This document shows positions 25,966 through 35,172 of a stretch of DNA of 39,032 bases, one piece after another. The stretch covers positions 1 through 39,032 of the forward strand of contig JAKADX010000040.1 of NCBI GenBank assembly GCA_021818505.1, in the 5' to 3' direction. The DNA is from Pseudomonadota bacterium. GTDB taxonomy: Bacteria > Pseudomonadota > Alphaproteobacteria > Acetobacterales > Acetobacteraceae. A program made the position numbers and the translations under genes. The notes under the pieces were generated by a model that made no database searches, had not been told where the DNA came from, and saw nothing but the letters and a program-made list of their open reading frames with translations. How positions within the stretch are numbered: the first letter of the stretch is position 1; each line of letters opens with the position of its first letter.

Positions 25966-27168
25966 TCAGACGCGCTCGATCAGCGCGGCGATGCCCTGGC
26001 CGACGCCGATGCACATGGTGACGAGTGCGCGCTTGCCGGCGCGCGTCTCCAGCGCGTTGACCGCGGTCATCGCCAGCCGCGCGCCGGACGCGCCGAGCGG
26101 ATGACCGAGCGCGATGGCGCCGCCATGCGGATTGACGTGTTCCGCATCGTCCGGCAGGCCGAGCTGGCGCGTCACCGCCAGCGCCTGCGCGGCGAACGCC
26201 TCGTTCAGTTCGATCACGTCGATGTCGCCGGTCGCGAGGCCCAGGCGCGCAAGCAGTTTGCGCGTGGCCGGCGCGGGGCCGATGCCCATGATGCGCGGCG
26301 GAACCCCGGCGCTCGCCATCGCCACGACGCGCGCCCGCGGCGTCAGCCCGTGCCGCCGCGCCGCCGCTTCCGATGCGATCAGCAGCGCGGCCGCACCGTC
26401 GTTGACGCCCGAGGCATTTCCGGCGGTCACGGTGCCGTCGCGGCGAAACGGCGTTTTCAGCTTTGCCAGCCCTTCCGCCGTGGTGTCGGGGCGCGGATGT
26501 TCATCATCGGCGATGGTGACGCTGCCCTTGCGGCCGGGCACCTCGACCGGCGCGATCTCGCGCGCGAAGAAACCGCCCGCGCGCGCCGCTTCCGTGCGCT
26601 GCTGCGAGCGCAGCGCGAAGGCGTCCTGGTCGGCGCGGGTGACCTGGAATTCCTCGGCCACGTTCTCGGCGGTCTCGGGCATCGAATCGATGCCGTATTG
26701 CGCCTTCATCAGCGGGTTCACGAACCGCCAGCCGATCGTCGTGTCGAAGATTTCAGCCTGACGTGAGAAGGCTTCGGTCGCCTTGCCCATCACGAAGGGC
26801 GCGCGCGTCATGCTCTCCACGCCGCCGGCGATCACCAGATCCGCCTCGCCGGCGCGGATCGCGCGCGCCGCGCTGCCGACGGCGTCCAGTCCCGAGCCGC
26901 ACAGCCGGTTGATGGTGGCGGCGGAAATCGTCGCCGGCAGACCTGCGAGCAGCAGCGCCATGCGCGCGACGTTGCGGTTGTCCTCTCCGGCCTGGTTGGC
27001 GCAGCCCATCAGGCAGTCATCGACCGCCTCCCAGTCCAGTCCGGCGTGCCGCGCCTTGAGCACGCGCAGCGGATGGGCGGCGAGGTCGTCGGTCCGCACG
27101 TCGCGCAAGGCGCCACCATAGCGACCGATCGGCGTGCGGACGAAGTCGCAGATATAGGCTTCCGGCAT
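25966..27168 (-). CDS. pcaF: 3-Oxoadipyl-CoA thiolase
   Basis: Cleaves 3-oxoadipyl-CoA to succinyl-CoA and acetyl-CoA, the last step of beta-ketoadipate, phenylacetyl-CoA and benzoyl-CoA-epoxide routes. The 400-residue thiolase has acyl-acceptor Cys90 (NRLCGSGLDA), NPHGGAIALGHPLGASGAR and the late TMCIGVGQG cysteine. The N-terminal YICDFVRTPIGRYGGALRDVR and GCANQAGEDNRNVARMALLL stretches are those of PcaF/PaaJ rather than of a general acetoacetyl-CoA thiolase. The specific name is inferred from these. ATG 27168 has GGGAGGGATGGC upstream. It lies 19 nt after the thioesterase and 23 nt before the binding protein gene. Confidence 0.87.
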   Translation of the reverse strand: MPEAYICDFVRTPIGRYGGALRDVRTDDLAAHPLRVLKARHAGLDWEAVDDCLMGCANQAGEDNRNVARMALLLAGLPATISAATINRLCGSGLDAVGSAARAIRAGEADLVIAGGVESMTRAPFVMGKATEAFSRQAEIFDTTIGWRFVNPLMKAQYGIDSMPETAENVAEEFQVTRADQDAFALRSQQRTEAARAGGFFAREIAPVEVPGRKGSVTIADDEHPRPDTTAEGLAKLKTPFRRDGTVTAGNASGVNDGAAALLIASEAAARRHGLTPRARVVAMASAGVPPRIMGIGPAPATRKLLARLGLATGDIDVIELNEAFAAQALAVTRQLGLPDDAEHVNPHGGAIALGHPLGASGARLAMTAVNALETRAGKRALVTMCIGVGQGIAALIERV

Positions 27169-27187
27169 GCCATCCCTCCCGGATTGC

Positions 27188-27609
27188 TCAGTCAGCGGCG
27201 AGCGCGAGTTCGCGCGCGATCGCGGCGCGATAGGCCTCGGGGATCGCCAACGATCGCCCGTGCTCGGCGGAGGCGAACACACAGACGACCTGTGCGCGCC
27301 AGCACAGGCGTGCGCCGATCGAGCCGGTCAGCCGGAATGTCAGCGACGAGCGGCCGGTCCTGAGCAGCGCCACTTCGGTCGCCAGGATGTCGGGAGGGCG
27401 CATCATGCTGACGAAATCCACCTCCAGGCGCACGACCGGCGTGCCGAAGCCGAATTCCTGGTTGGTGTGCAGCCAGGACAAGTCGATCCGTTCGAGGAAC
27501 CACGCCTCGATCGCCTCGACGGCAAAATGCGCCACGCGTGGGGTATAGATGATGCGCGCCGCATCGGTGTCGCCGAAGCTGAGGCGCCGCGTGTGGACGA
27601 AGCGCGTGG

Positions 27610-27613
<4 letters not shown>
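27188..27613 (-). CDS. Hotdog-fold acyl-CoA thioesterase (4-hydroxybenzoyl-CoA type)
   Basis: 141-residue single hotdog domain. The motif FGDTDAARIIYTPRVAHFAVEAIE (about residues 13-36) carries Asp17 at the position of the catalytic Asp17 of the Pseudomonas 4-hydroxybenzoyl-CoA thioesterase. It probably releases aromatic acyl groups from CoA, perhaps as a relief valve for the co-encoded ligase. Start: GTG 27613 overlaps the ligase stop as GTGA, giving VTTRFVHTRR; the longer frame upstream lies inside the ligase gene. The exact substrate is inferred. Confidence 0.8.
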
Positions 27614-29175
<1,562 letters not shown>

Positions 29176-29259
29176 GGCGGCGCGTCCAAACTTCCCTCGC
29201 CGCGGATCATAAGCGAAGGTGGCGGGGGCGCACCATATCGGCACCGCGCCCCGAGCGGC

Positions 29260-29871
29260 CTAGTCGTTGAGCGCGCTGCGCCAGCCCTTGACCCACCATT
29301 TCACCGGCTTCTGTGCCCGCTCGCGCGGTTTGGCGGTCGGCTTCTCGGTGCGCTGCTTGGGCGGTCGGCCGCGCCGGCGCACTGTCGGGGGCGTCTCCGG
29401 CATGGCAGGCGCTGTCGCGCGCGACGCAGTGGCCTCTTCCTGCGCCCGCTGCAGCGCCGCTACGGCCTCGTCGCGCGCGAGCGTGACATGGGCGAGCGTG
29501 GTCTGCACTTGCGCCAGCTTGCCTTGCAGTTCGCGAATCGTGGCCTGTGCGCCGGCAAGTGCCTGTTCGGCGCGTTGGCGTGCATCGCGCTCGCTCTGGA
29601 TCGCCGCTACATCCGGGCGCGGAGCACCGGGGACGTCGGCGCGGGGATTCAGCACCACGACGGGCACGTCGCCGTCGCTGACGAACCGGTGGCGGTGGCG
29701 GGTGGGCGCGGTGGCGTCCGGCGCACGTGCAGGCAGTGCGCGGGTCGGGGTCATCCGGCCATCGAGGCCAAGCGCCCGGCGCATCCGCGCTTCAGCATTG
29801 GCGCCGGCCGGATCGGCGGTGGAGACAGCAGGCTGGTCCGGAACGGGACCGAGCGGGCGTTGACGTGTCAC
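29260..29871 (-). CDS. Coiled-coil protein with AT-hook-like motif
   Basis: 203-residue, highly charged product of unknown function. Residues about 1-85 are proline/arginine-rich and likely disordered. Residues about 86-150 (QSERDARQRAEQALAGAQAT, LQGKLAQVQTTLAHVTLARD) form a clear heptad coiled coil. Residues about 163-175 contain RRRGRPPKQR, whose RGRP core is an AT-hook-like minor-groove binding motif, followed by a basic tail ending VKWWVKGWRSALND. Start: GTG 29871 with AGGA five nucleotides upstream. It may be a DNA-binding or nucleoid-associated protein; this is inferred. It lies 84 bp before the ligase gene on the same strand, perhaps with its own promoter. Confidence 0.6.
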   Translation of the reverse strand: MTRQRPLGPVPDQPAVSTADPAGANAEARMRRALGLDGRMTPTRALPARAPDATAPTRHRHRFVSDGDVPVVVLNPRADVPGAPRPDVAAIQSERDARQRAEQALAGAQATIRELQGKLAQVQTTLAHVTLARDEAVAALQRAQEEATASRATAPAMPETPPTVRRRGRPPKQRTEKPTAKPRERAQKPVKWWVKGWRSALND

Positions 29872-30328
29872 GGGATTCCTGACGTAGCGAGAGTTTTCCG
29901 CAAATGCGGCGAGGACCGACAGTGTTTTTGCTGGACGGCGAAAGCGCAGGGCAGATGCCGTTGCTGCGGACGCTTTCGCGGCTTCGCTTCAAACACTGCA
30001 CGATGCGTATGATTGCTTGTCGAAGTCAACCCTGTTTCGGCCAATTCGTGCCGATGGCTTGCTAGCCTGCGCGTTGGTCCGCGCGGTGTGCGCGGAAGCA
30101 ACAAACGCAAAGCCGGCGACATCGATGCGGGGCCGACCTGCGCGCGGTCCGATCACTTCGGCGCGACAGGCCCGGCCACGCCCCGGCACCGCAGGCAGCG
30201 GCGGGAAATTGCGCTTTCGACAATTTTCAGGCTTGTGCGCCCTCAGAATGTCTGTTATAGCAATCATTATTCAGCAGCAGTGAGTGAGATTCGGCAACGG
30301 CCGGTCCGCTGCGCTGCGGAGCAGCGGC
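29872..30328. other. Gene-free structured intergenic region
   Basis: About 450 bp with no convincing gene. It holds CCGCAAATGCGG (29898-29909), the 9-bp inverted repeat GCGAAAGCG/CGCTTTCGC (29938-29946 and 29971-29979, 24-nt loop), a perfect hairpin TCCGCGC-GGTGT-GCGCGGA (30078-30096), and a promoter-like pair near 30233-30261. A small RNA or long untranslated leaders are possible. Several short frames exist but none shows a recognisable protein. Confidence 0.4.
30233..30261 (+). promoter_or_regulatory. Possible promoter upstream of the small membrane protein
   Basis: TTGTGC (30233-30238), 17-nt spacer, TATAGC (30256-30261) in an AT-rich patch (GTTATAGCAATCATTATT). Weaker than the other promoters in the window. 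Confidence 0.35.
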
Positions 30329-30397
30329 ATGGATCGTTACGAAATAGAAAGATTAGTCCTCTCCGCCTCCGCGCAGGTTCTTCGGAGGTCGCCGTGA
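30329..30397 (+). CDS. Possible 22-codon leader ORF
   Basis: ATG 30329 opens MDRYEIERLVLSASAQVLRR and ends at TGA 30395-30397 after two more codons. GGAG lies 8 nt upstream. Its stop overlaps the GTG start of the next gene as GTGA, the same junction used repeatedly between real genes in this window. A hairpin CCGCTGC/GCAGCGG (30306-30327) covers its ribosome binding site. It could be a regulatory upstream ORF coupling translation of the membrane protein. No family is recognised and chance is not excluded. Confidence 0.35.
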   Translation: MDRYEIERLVLSASAQVLRRSP

Positions 30398-30678
30398 CCG
30401 GCAGTCCCGTCTTCATCGTCATCGCCGCGATCTGGCTGCTGTCGGTTGTTTCTCTGCTCCGTGGCCTGGGCGAGCAGTGGGTCGTGCCCGGCAGCGCCTG
30501 GAACTCCCACGAGCTGCGGCGTCTGCTGAACTTCCTGCCGTTCCTGGTCAGCCTGTTAGTGTTCGGTGCGGGTATCTACATTCTCACGTCGTATTCCTAC
30601 AGCGAGGAGGAACGCCGCTGGGGCTACGCGCTCGTCGGCGCGATCGTGGGTTATTGGTTGCGCGGCTCGATCCGCTGA
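30394..30678 (+). CDS. Small membrane protein, three predicted helices
   Basis: 94-residue product with hydrophobic segments at about residues 5-22 (SPVFIVIAAIWLLSVVSLL), 45-66 (LLNFLPFLVSLLVFGAGIYIL) and 75-90 (RWGYALVGAIVGYWL). An acidic/basic EEERRWG turn separates the last two. GTG 30394 is preceded by CGGAGGTCGCC, a strong Shine-Dalgarno at suitable distance. I do not recognise the family. It stands apart from its neighbours, preceded by a leader ORF and a structured non-coding region. Confidence 0.65.
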   Translation: MTGSPVFIVIAAIWLLSVVSLLRGLGEQWVVPGSAWNSHELRRLLNFLPFLVSLLVFGAGIYILTSYSYSEEERRWGYALVGAIVGYWLRGSIR

Positions 30679-30807
30679 CCCCCGGCGGCCCCAGGCCGAG
30701 TCGCTTGCGCTGCGCCGCCGCGCTGCGCCATGCTCGGACTCATGCGGAAGCGGGCGCTTCCGCCGGCGCGTGCGCAACTCGGCCCCTTTTTCCAGGAGTT
30801 CCGCGAC

Positions 30808-30975
30808 ATGACCCGTCTGTTGGTCGCCGCCCTGCTCATCGGCGCCGCCAGTCCTGCCGTTGCCTGCGACTATCAGCGATCCGTCTCGACCGATACGGCG
30901 AACACCGTGGCGTCGCAGCCGTCCAACGACCAGTCCGCGCCCGCGGCGTCGGCTTCGGACCAGAAGCCGTCGTAG
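30808..30975 (+). CDS. Small secreted protein, 55 residues
   Basis: Starts MTRLLVAALLIGAASPAVAC, a signal peptide with a likely signal peptidase I site after AVA. The mature part (DYQRSVSTDTANTVASQPSN and onward) is short, polar and Ser/Ala-rich with a single cysteine at its start. ATG 30808 has AGGAG at proper spacing. The residues before Cys (A-V-A) fit a lipobox poorly. Function unknown. A GC-rich hairpin follows the stop. Confidence 0.6.
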   Translation: MTRLLVAALLIGAASPAVACDYQRSVSTDTANTVASQPSNDQSAPAASASDQKPS

Positions 30976-30992
30976 CAGCGGCGTTGTGGCGA

Positions 30993-31016
30993 GGCGCCCG
31001 CTCCCGGGCGGGCGCC
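30993..31016 (+). terminator. Terminator-like hairpin after the small secreted protein
   Basis: GGCGCCCG/CGGGCGCC, 8-bp perfect stem with an 8-nt loop, followed by GTCTTCCT. It lies 17 nt after the stop and also faces the convergent gene ending at 31037, so it may serve both. Confidence 0.55.
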
Positions 31017-31036
31017 GTCTTCCTGATCTGCGGCCG

Positions 31037-31375
31037 TCACGGCGCACAGTCGGTGAGCTGGTCTTCGTCGATCGTGAAGGCGACCCGCCCCTGCCCCTTC
31101 GCCTCGACGTTGCGCACCACGCAGGTCCTGCCCGATTTGTCCACCAGCCGCACGTCATAGCGGCCGGGCGCGACACCCGTGATCTTGAGCCGCTCGTCGG
31201 CACCGACACTGTGGTCAGGATCGTTATCGGTCTGGTTCGGCCCGAAGCGGGAGGTTCCGGCCGGGGCGAGGAATACGCCGGTGAACTCGTGCCCTGTCTC
31301 GTTCCAGAACAGAAGATCCTTCGCTTGCGCCGGTCCGGACAGCAGCACCAGCAACCCCGCGGTCAACCACCGCAT
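31037..31375 (-). CDS. Small periplasmic protein of unknown function
   Basis: 112-residue product with signal peptide MRWLTAGLLVLLSGPAQA, then KDLLFWNETGHEFTGVFLAP, a PNQTDNDPDHSV segment, GVAPGRYDVRLVDKSGRTCV and a terminal Cys (TDCAP). Two cysteines could pair. The mature part looks like a compact all-beta domain similar to uncharacterised proteins I associate with alphaproteobacteria; no function is known to me. ATG 31375 has GGGAGGGC upstream. The gene lies downstream of tRNA-Leu on the same strand. Confidence 0.65.
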   Translation of the reverse strand: MRWLTAGLLVLLSGPAQAKDLLFWNETGHEFTGVFLAPAGTSRFGPNQTDNDPDHSVGADERLKITGVAPGRYDVRLVDKSGRTCVVRNVEAKGQGRVAFTIDEDQLTDCAP

Positions 31376-31407
31376 CACGCCCTCCCGTTGCCTCTCAAAT
31401 GCGCTCA

Positions 31408-31489
31408 TGCCCGCCGGGGGACTCGAACCCCCATGCCTTTTGGGCTGCGGATTTTAAGTCCGCTGCGTCTGCCGTTCCGCCAGGCGGGC
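31408..31489 (-). tRNA. tRNA-Leu (anticodon UAA)
   Basis: Acceptor stem GCCCGCC/GGCGGGC with discriminator A at 31408. Anticodon stem GCGGA/TCCGC encloses the loop CTTAAAA, anticodon TAA at 31456-31454. A long variable arm typical of leucine tRNAs precedes the T arm GGGGG-TTCGAGT-CCCCC. Total 82 nt; CCA is not encoded. It begins 13 nt after the stop of the dehydrogenase gene on the same strand. Reads UUA, a very rare codon in this GC-rich genome, and by wobble UUG. Confidence 0.96.
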
Positions 31490-31502
31490 CGAAGTGGGCG
31501 GA

Positions 31503-32411
31503 TCATCCGGCCAGCCGGCGGGCGATGTCCAGGGCACGCCGCAGCAGTGTCTCGCTGGCTTCTGGCGTGCGGAAGGCGCTATGTGCCGATAGCGTCACGT
31601 TGGCCAGCCCCGCCAGTGCGTGCCCGGCCGGCAGCGGCTCCTCCACGAATACATCAAGCGCGGCATGGCCGATCCGGCCGGCCCGCAGCGCCGCGGCCAA
31701 GGCCGGCTCGTCGAGCAGCGCGCCGCGCGCGGTGTTGACCAGGATTGCGCCCGACCGCAGTCGCGCCAACCGCTCGGCCGAGAGGAAGCCGTGCGTGTCG
31801 TCGGTGAGCAGCAGGTGTAGGCTGACGACATGGCTCTCGGCCAGGACCGTATCAAGATCGGTGAACGTCACCCCCGCCGCGGATTTCGCCGATCGGTTCC
31901 AGGCGAGTACCCGCATTCCCGACCCCGCCGCTATGCGCGCCACCTCCGCCGCGATGCCGCCGAAGCCGATCAGGCCGAGTGTTTTGCCTGTGAGTTGCAT
32001 CCCCTCGCTGCGCGGCCAGTCGCCGGCGCGGATTGCCCGGTCCATCGCGGCGATGTTGCGCGCCGCCGCCCACATCAGCGCGATCGCGTGTTCGGCGACC
32101 GCCGTATCGCCGTAGCCGCGGATCGTGTGGACGGTAATGCCGAGTTGCGCCAGCGCCTCGGGGTCCATGTAGCTGCGCGCGCCGGTGCCCAGGAAGATCA
32201 CGTGGCGCAGGCCGCGGCAGGCGCGCATCGCCTCCGTCGGCAGAGTAGTGTGGTCGATCAGCACGAAGTCCTGGCCGGCGAACAGTCCCGGCAGTTCGGA
32301 CGCCGCCACCTCGGCCTGCAGATTGACAGCGACCGGCGGGTCGTCGGGGCGGACGACGCGATGGAAGACGGCGGCGAGTTCGTCGGTGGCGTCGGCAAAC
32401 AGACCTTGCAT
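31503..32411 (-). CDS. D-isomer-specific 2-hydroxyacid dehydrogenase
   Basis: 302-residue NAD(P)-dependent dehydrogenase reducing 2-keto acids to D-2-hydroxy acids or the reverse. Nucleotide site GLIGFGGIAAEVARIA, catalytic Arg in VNTARGALLDEPAL, Glu in VFVEEPLP, and His in SAHSAFRTPEAS are all present. The N-terminal catalytic half is short and divergent. ATG 32411 with GGAG five nucleotides upstream gives MQGLFADATDEL; the ATG-like start 45 nt earlier lacks a ribosome site. The substrate is not predictable. It is divergent from the PBP gene across 100 bp. Confidence 0.86.
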   Translation of the reverse strand: MQGLFADATDELAAVFHRVVRPDDPPVAVNLQAEVAASELPGLFAGQDFVLIDHTTLPTEAMRACRGLRHVIFLGTGARSYMDPEALAQLGITVHTIRGYGDTAVAEHAIALMWAAARNIAAMDRAIRAGDWPRSEGMQLTGKTLGLIGFGGIAAEVARIAAGSGMRVLAWNRSAKSAAGVTFTDLDTVLAESHVVSLHLLLTDDTHGFLSAERLARLRSGAILVNTARGALLDEPALAAALRAGRIGHAALDVFVEEPLPAGHALAGLANVTLSAHSAFRTPEASETLLRRALDIARRLAG

Positions 32412-32511
32412 GGGCGCTCCTGGGCAGGGCGGCCATACTGCGCAGCCACATCGCAAGCGGCAAGCGCGCGGGCGTGGCGGCGCGGCTTCGCGGCAGGGTA
32501 AGGGAAGGGCG

Positions 32512-34344
32512 ATGTACCGCGCGCCGCCCTATGACGGCCACCCGCATCCCGCGCCACCGGTTCCTGAACCGCCGCTGGCGGCTGGCAAGCCGCGCCGCCG
32601 CCGCCGGCTCGGCTGGCGGCTGCTGCGCTTGTGTCTGATTGGCGGGGTGTGGGGCATACTCGGGTCCGGCGGGTTGCTGTTGTGGTTTGCGCGCGACCTG
32701 CCGCGGCCGGAATCGGCGCTGGAGGCCGTCCGCCGCCCCAGCCTGACCTTGCAGGACCGCACCGGGCGCGTGTTCGCAACCTATGGCGACGTGGTCGGCG
32801 AGCCGCTGCGGCTCGGGGACCTTCCGCCCTATTTGCCCGCAGCGGCGGTGGCGGTGGAGGATCGCCGGTTTTGGTGGCACCCCGGCATCGACCCGATCGG
32901 CCTGGTTCGCGCTGCGTGGGTCGATCTCCGCGCAGGCCATGTCGTGCAGGGCGGCTCGACGCTGACGCAGCAGGTGGCGAAGAACCTGTTCCTCAGCAAT
33001 GCCCGCACGTTTCGCCGCAAGGTGCAGGAGTTGTTGCTGACGCTGTGGCTGGAGCGGCATTTCACCAAGCGCGAGATCCTCGATATCTGGCTCAACCGTG
33101 TCTATCTGGGCGCCGGCGCCTGGGGCGTGGACGCGGCGGCGCGCGTCTATTTCGGCGTCTCGGCGCGGCACGTCACGCTGTGGCAGGCGGCGGTGCTGGC
33201 CGGGCTGCCGCGCGCGCCCTCGCGGTTTTCCCCACGCACCGATCCCGACGCGGCGGCGGCGCGGGCGCGCGAGGTGCTGGCGGCAATGGTGCAGACCGGC
33301 GCGATCACCGCCGCCCAGGCGGCCCAGGCCAGCGCCCGCATCACCTTCCCGTCCCCGCCGCAGGGCGCCGGCTGGTTCGCCGACTGGGCGGCCCAGGACG
33401 CAGAGGCGATCGTGCCCGAGAATGCCGATGCGACCGTGCGCACCACGCTGGACCTGCGGCTGCAAGGCGCCGTCGAGGCCAGACTGGGCGCCATGCTCGA
33501 CGGGCCGGGCACGCGGCTGCATGTCGGAGAGGGCGCGGTGGTGGTTCTGGACGCGGCGACCGGCGCGGTGCGTGCCCTGGTCGGCGGGCGTGACCGGCGT
33601 GACAGTACCTACAACCGCGCCGTGCTGGCCCGGCGGCAGCCCGGTTCGGCGTTCAAGCCGTTCGTGTGGCTCGCCGCGCTCGAGCACGGGGTGCGGCCCG
33701 ATGACCTGATCGAGGACGCGCCGCTGCATCTCGGCGGCTGGAGTCCCGCCAACTATGATGGCCGGTTCCGAGGGCCGGTGACCATGGAGACGGCGCTGGC
33801 AGAGAGCCTGAACACCGTCGCGGTGCGACTGGAACAGACGGCCGGCGGGCCGGCAGTGGTGGCTTCCGTCGCGCACCGGCTCGGCATCGCCGACCGGCTG
33901 CCCGACAACATGACGCTGGCACTCGGCACCGGCGGCGTCGGCGTGCTGGAACTGACCGCTGCGTACGCCGCGTTCTGCAATGGTGGGATGCGGGTGATGC
34001 CGACCGGAATCGAGTCGGTTCGTGCAGGCGGCCGCGCGTTGGTCCTGGCCCGCCCGCCCGCGCCAAGAGTCGTCGCGGCCGATCTGGACGCGATGATGCT
34101 GCGGATGATGACGGCCGTGGTGGCGCGGGGCAGCGGCCGGGCCGCCGCGGTGCCGGGACGGCAGGTTGCCGGCAAGACCGGGACGACGCAGGATTTCCGA
34201 GACGCGTGGTTCGTCGGCTGCGTCGGCGGGACGGTGATCGGCGTGTGGATGGGCAATGACGACAACGCACCGATGCAGGGCGTTGCCGGTGGCACCCTGC
34301 CGGCGCGGCTGTTCCGCGAGGTCGCGCTGGACCTGCGCGGCTGA
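32512..34344 (+). CDS. Class A penicillin-binding protein (PBP1-type)
   Basis: Bifunctional peptidoglycan synthase of 610 residues. A cytoplasmic basic stretch (KPRRRRRLGWRL) precedes one membrane anchor at about residues 38-60. The GT51 glycosyltransferase follows with catalytic Glu116 in VEDRRFWWHPG, GGSTLTQQVAKNLFLS and RKVQELLLTLWLE. The transpeptidase has S379-x2-K382 (PGSAFKP), S432-L-N434 and K555-T-G557 (AGKTGTT). The length fits the shorter PBP1A/PbpC-like branch without OB domains. ATG 32512 follows AGGGAAGGGC. The MBL-fold gene starts 14 nt later, probably in the same transcript. Confidence 0.93.
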   Translation: MYRAPPYDGHPHPAPPVPEPPLAAGKPRRRRRLGWRLLRLCLIGGVWGILGSGGLLLWFARDLPRPESALEAVRRPSLTLQDRTGRVFATYGDVVGEPLRLGDLPPYLPAAAVAVEDRRFWWHPGIDPIGLVRAAWVDLRAGHVVQGGSTLTQQVAKNLFLSNARTFRRKVQELLLTLWLERHFTKREILDIWLNRVYLGAGAWGVDAAARVYFGVSARHVTLWQAAVLAGLPRAPSRFSPRTDPDAAAARAREVLAAMVQTGAITAAQAAQASARITFPSPPQGAGWFADWAAQDAEAIVPENADATVRTTLDLRLQGAVEARLGAMLDGPGTRLHVGEGAVVVLDAATGAVRALVGGRDRRDSTYNRAVLARRQPGSAFKPFVWLAALEHGVRPDDLIEDAPLHLGGWSPANYDGRFRGPVTMETALAESLNTVAVRLEQTAGGPAVVASVAHRLGIADRLPDNMTLALGTGGVGVLELTAAYAAFCNGGMRVMPTGIESVRAGGRALVLARPPAPRVVAADLDAMMLRMMTAVVARGSGRAAAVPGRQVAGKTGTTQDFRDAWFVGCVGGTVIGVWMGNDDNAPMQGVAGGTLPARLFREVALDLRG

Positions 34345-34358
34345 CCTACGGGAGGAGC

Positions 34359-35168
34359 ATGATGCCGGCGTTCATCTGTGTCACCTGCGGCGTGCAATAT
34401 CCGCCGTCCGACGCGCCGCCTGCGTCTTGCCCGGTCTGCGAGGACGAGCGGCAGTTCCTGCCGCCGGGCGGGCAGGAGTGGACAACGCTGGAGGAGTTGC
34501 GGGGCGGGCATTTCAACGCGTGGCGGCAATACGAACCGGACCTGTTCGGCATCGGGACGATGCCCGCCTTCGCCATCGGCCAGCGCGCGCTGCTGGTGCA
34601 CACGCCGGCAGGCAACGTGCTGTGGGACTGCATCACCCTGATCGACGATGCGACCGTTACACTGTTGCGCACGCTCGGCGGCGTCGCTGCAATTGCGATC
34701 TCGCACCCCCATTACTACAGCAGCATGGTGGAGTGGGCGCACGCCTTCGACGCGCCCGTCTGGCTGCACGAAGGCGACCGGCAATGGGCGATGCGCCCTG
34801 ATCCCGCGATCCGCTTCTGGTCCGGGGACCGGCAGGCGCTGCCCGGCGACCTGACGCTGATCCATGCGCCCGGTCATTTCGACGGAGCCGCGATGCTGCA
34901 CTGGGCGGCGGGCGCCGGTGGACGGGGTGCGCTGCTGTCCGGCGACATCATCCAGGTGGCGGCGGATCGCAGGACCGCGGGCTTCATGCGCAGCTATCCG
35001 AACTGGATCCCGCTCGGGCCAGCGGCGGTGCGGCGCATCGCCGATGCCGTAGCGCCGTTTGCCTTCGAGCGTGTCTATGGGGCTTGGTGGGACCGCGTCA
35101 TCCTCGCTGACGGCAAGGCCGCCGTTGGCCGCTCGGTGGAGCGGGCGCTGCGCTGGCTGGCCGCATGA
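34359..35168 (+). CDS. MBL-fold protein with N-terminal zinc ribbon
   Basis: 269-residue protein. Residues 7-27 hold C7-x2-C10 and C24-x2-C27 (CVTC, CPVC), a rubredoxin-like zinc or iron knuckle. The rest is a metallo-beta-lactamase fold: HPHYYSSMVEW at residues 116-126, HAPGHFDGAAMLHW and LLSGDIIQV. The usual HxHxDH metal motif is HxHYYS here, so the second metal site appears altered. Other ligands (GH, D) are kept. Function unknown; families with this layout are annotated only as hydrolases. GGGAGGAG precedes the start; ATGs at 34359 and 34362 are both usable. Follows the PBP gene by 14 nt and converges with the MOSC gene. Confidence 0.8.
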   Translation: MMPAFICVTCGVQYPPSDAPPASCPVCEDERQFLPPGGQEWTTLEELRGGHFNAWRQYEPDLFGIGTMPAFAIGQRALLVHTPAGNVLWDCITLIDDATVTLLRTLGGVAAIAISHPHYYSSMVEWAHAFDAPVWLHEGDRQWAMRPDPAIRFWSGDRQALPGDLTLIHAPGHFDGAAMLHWAAGAGGRGALLSGDIIQVAADRRTAGFMRSYPNWIPLGPAAVRRIADAVAPFAFERVYGAWWDRVILADGKAAVGRSVERALRWLAA

Positions 35169-35172
35169 GGCC

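Noticed and set aside
30808-30975. Lipoprotein call for the 55-residue secreted protein
   Set aside because: The cysteine after AVA invites a lipobox reading, but position -3 is Ala rather than Leu/Ile/Val, so a signal peptidase I site is preferred.
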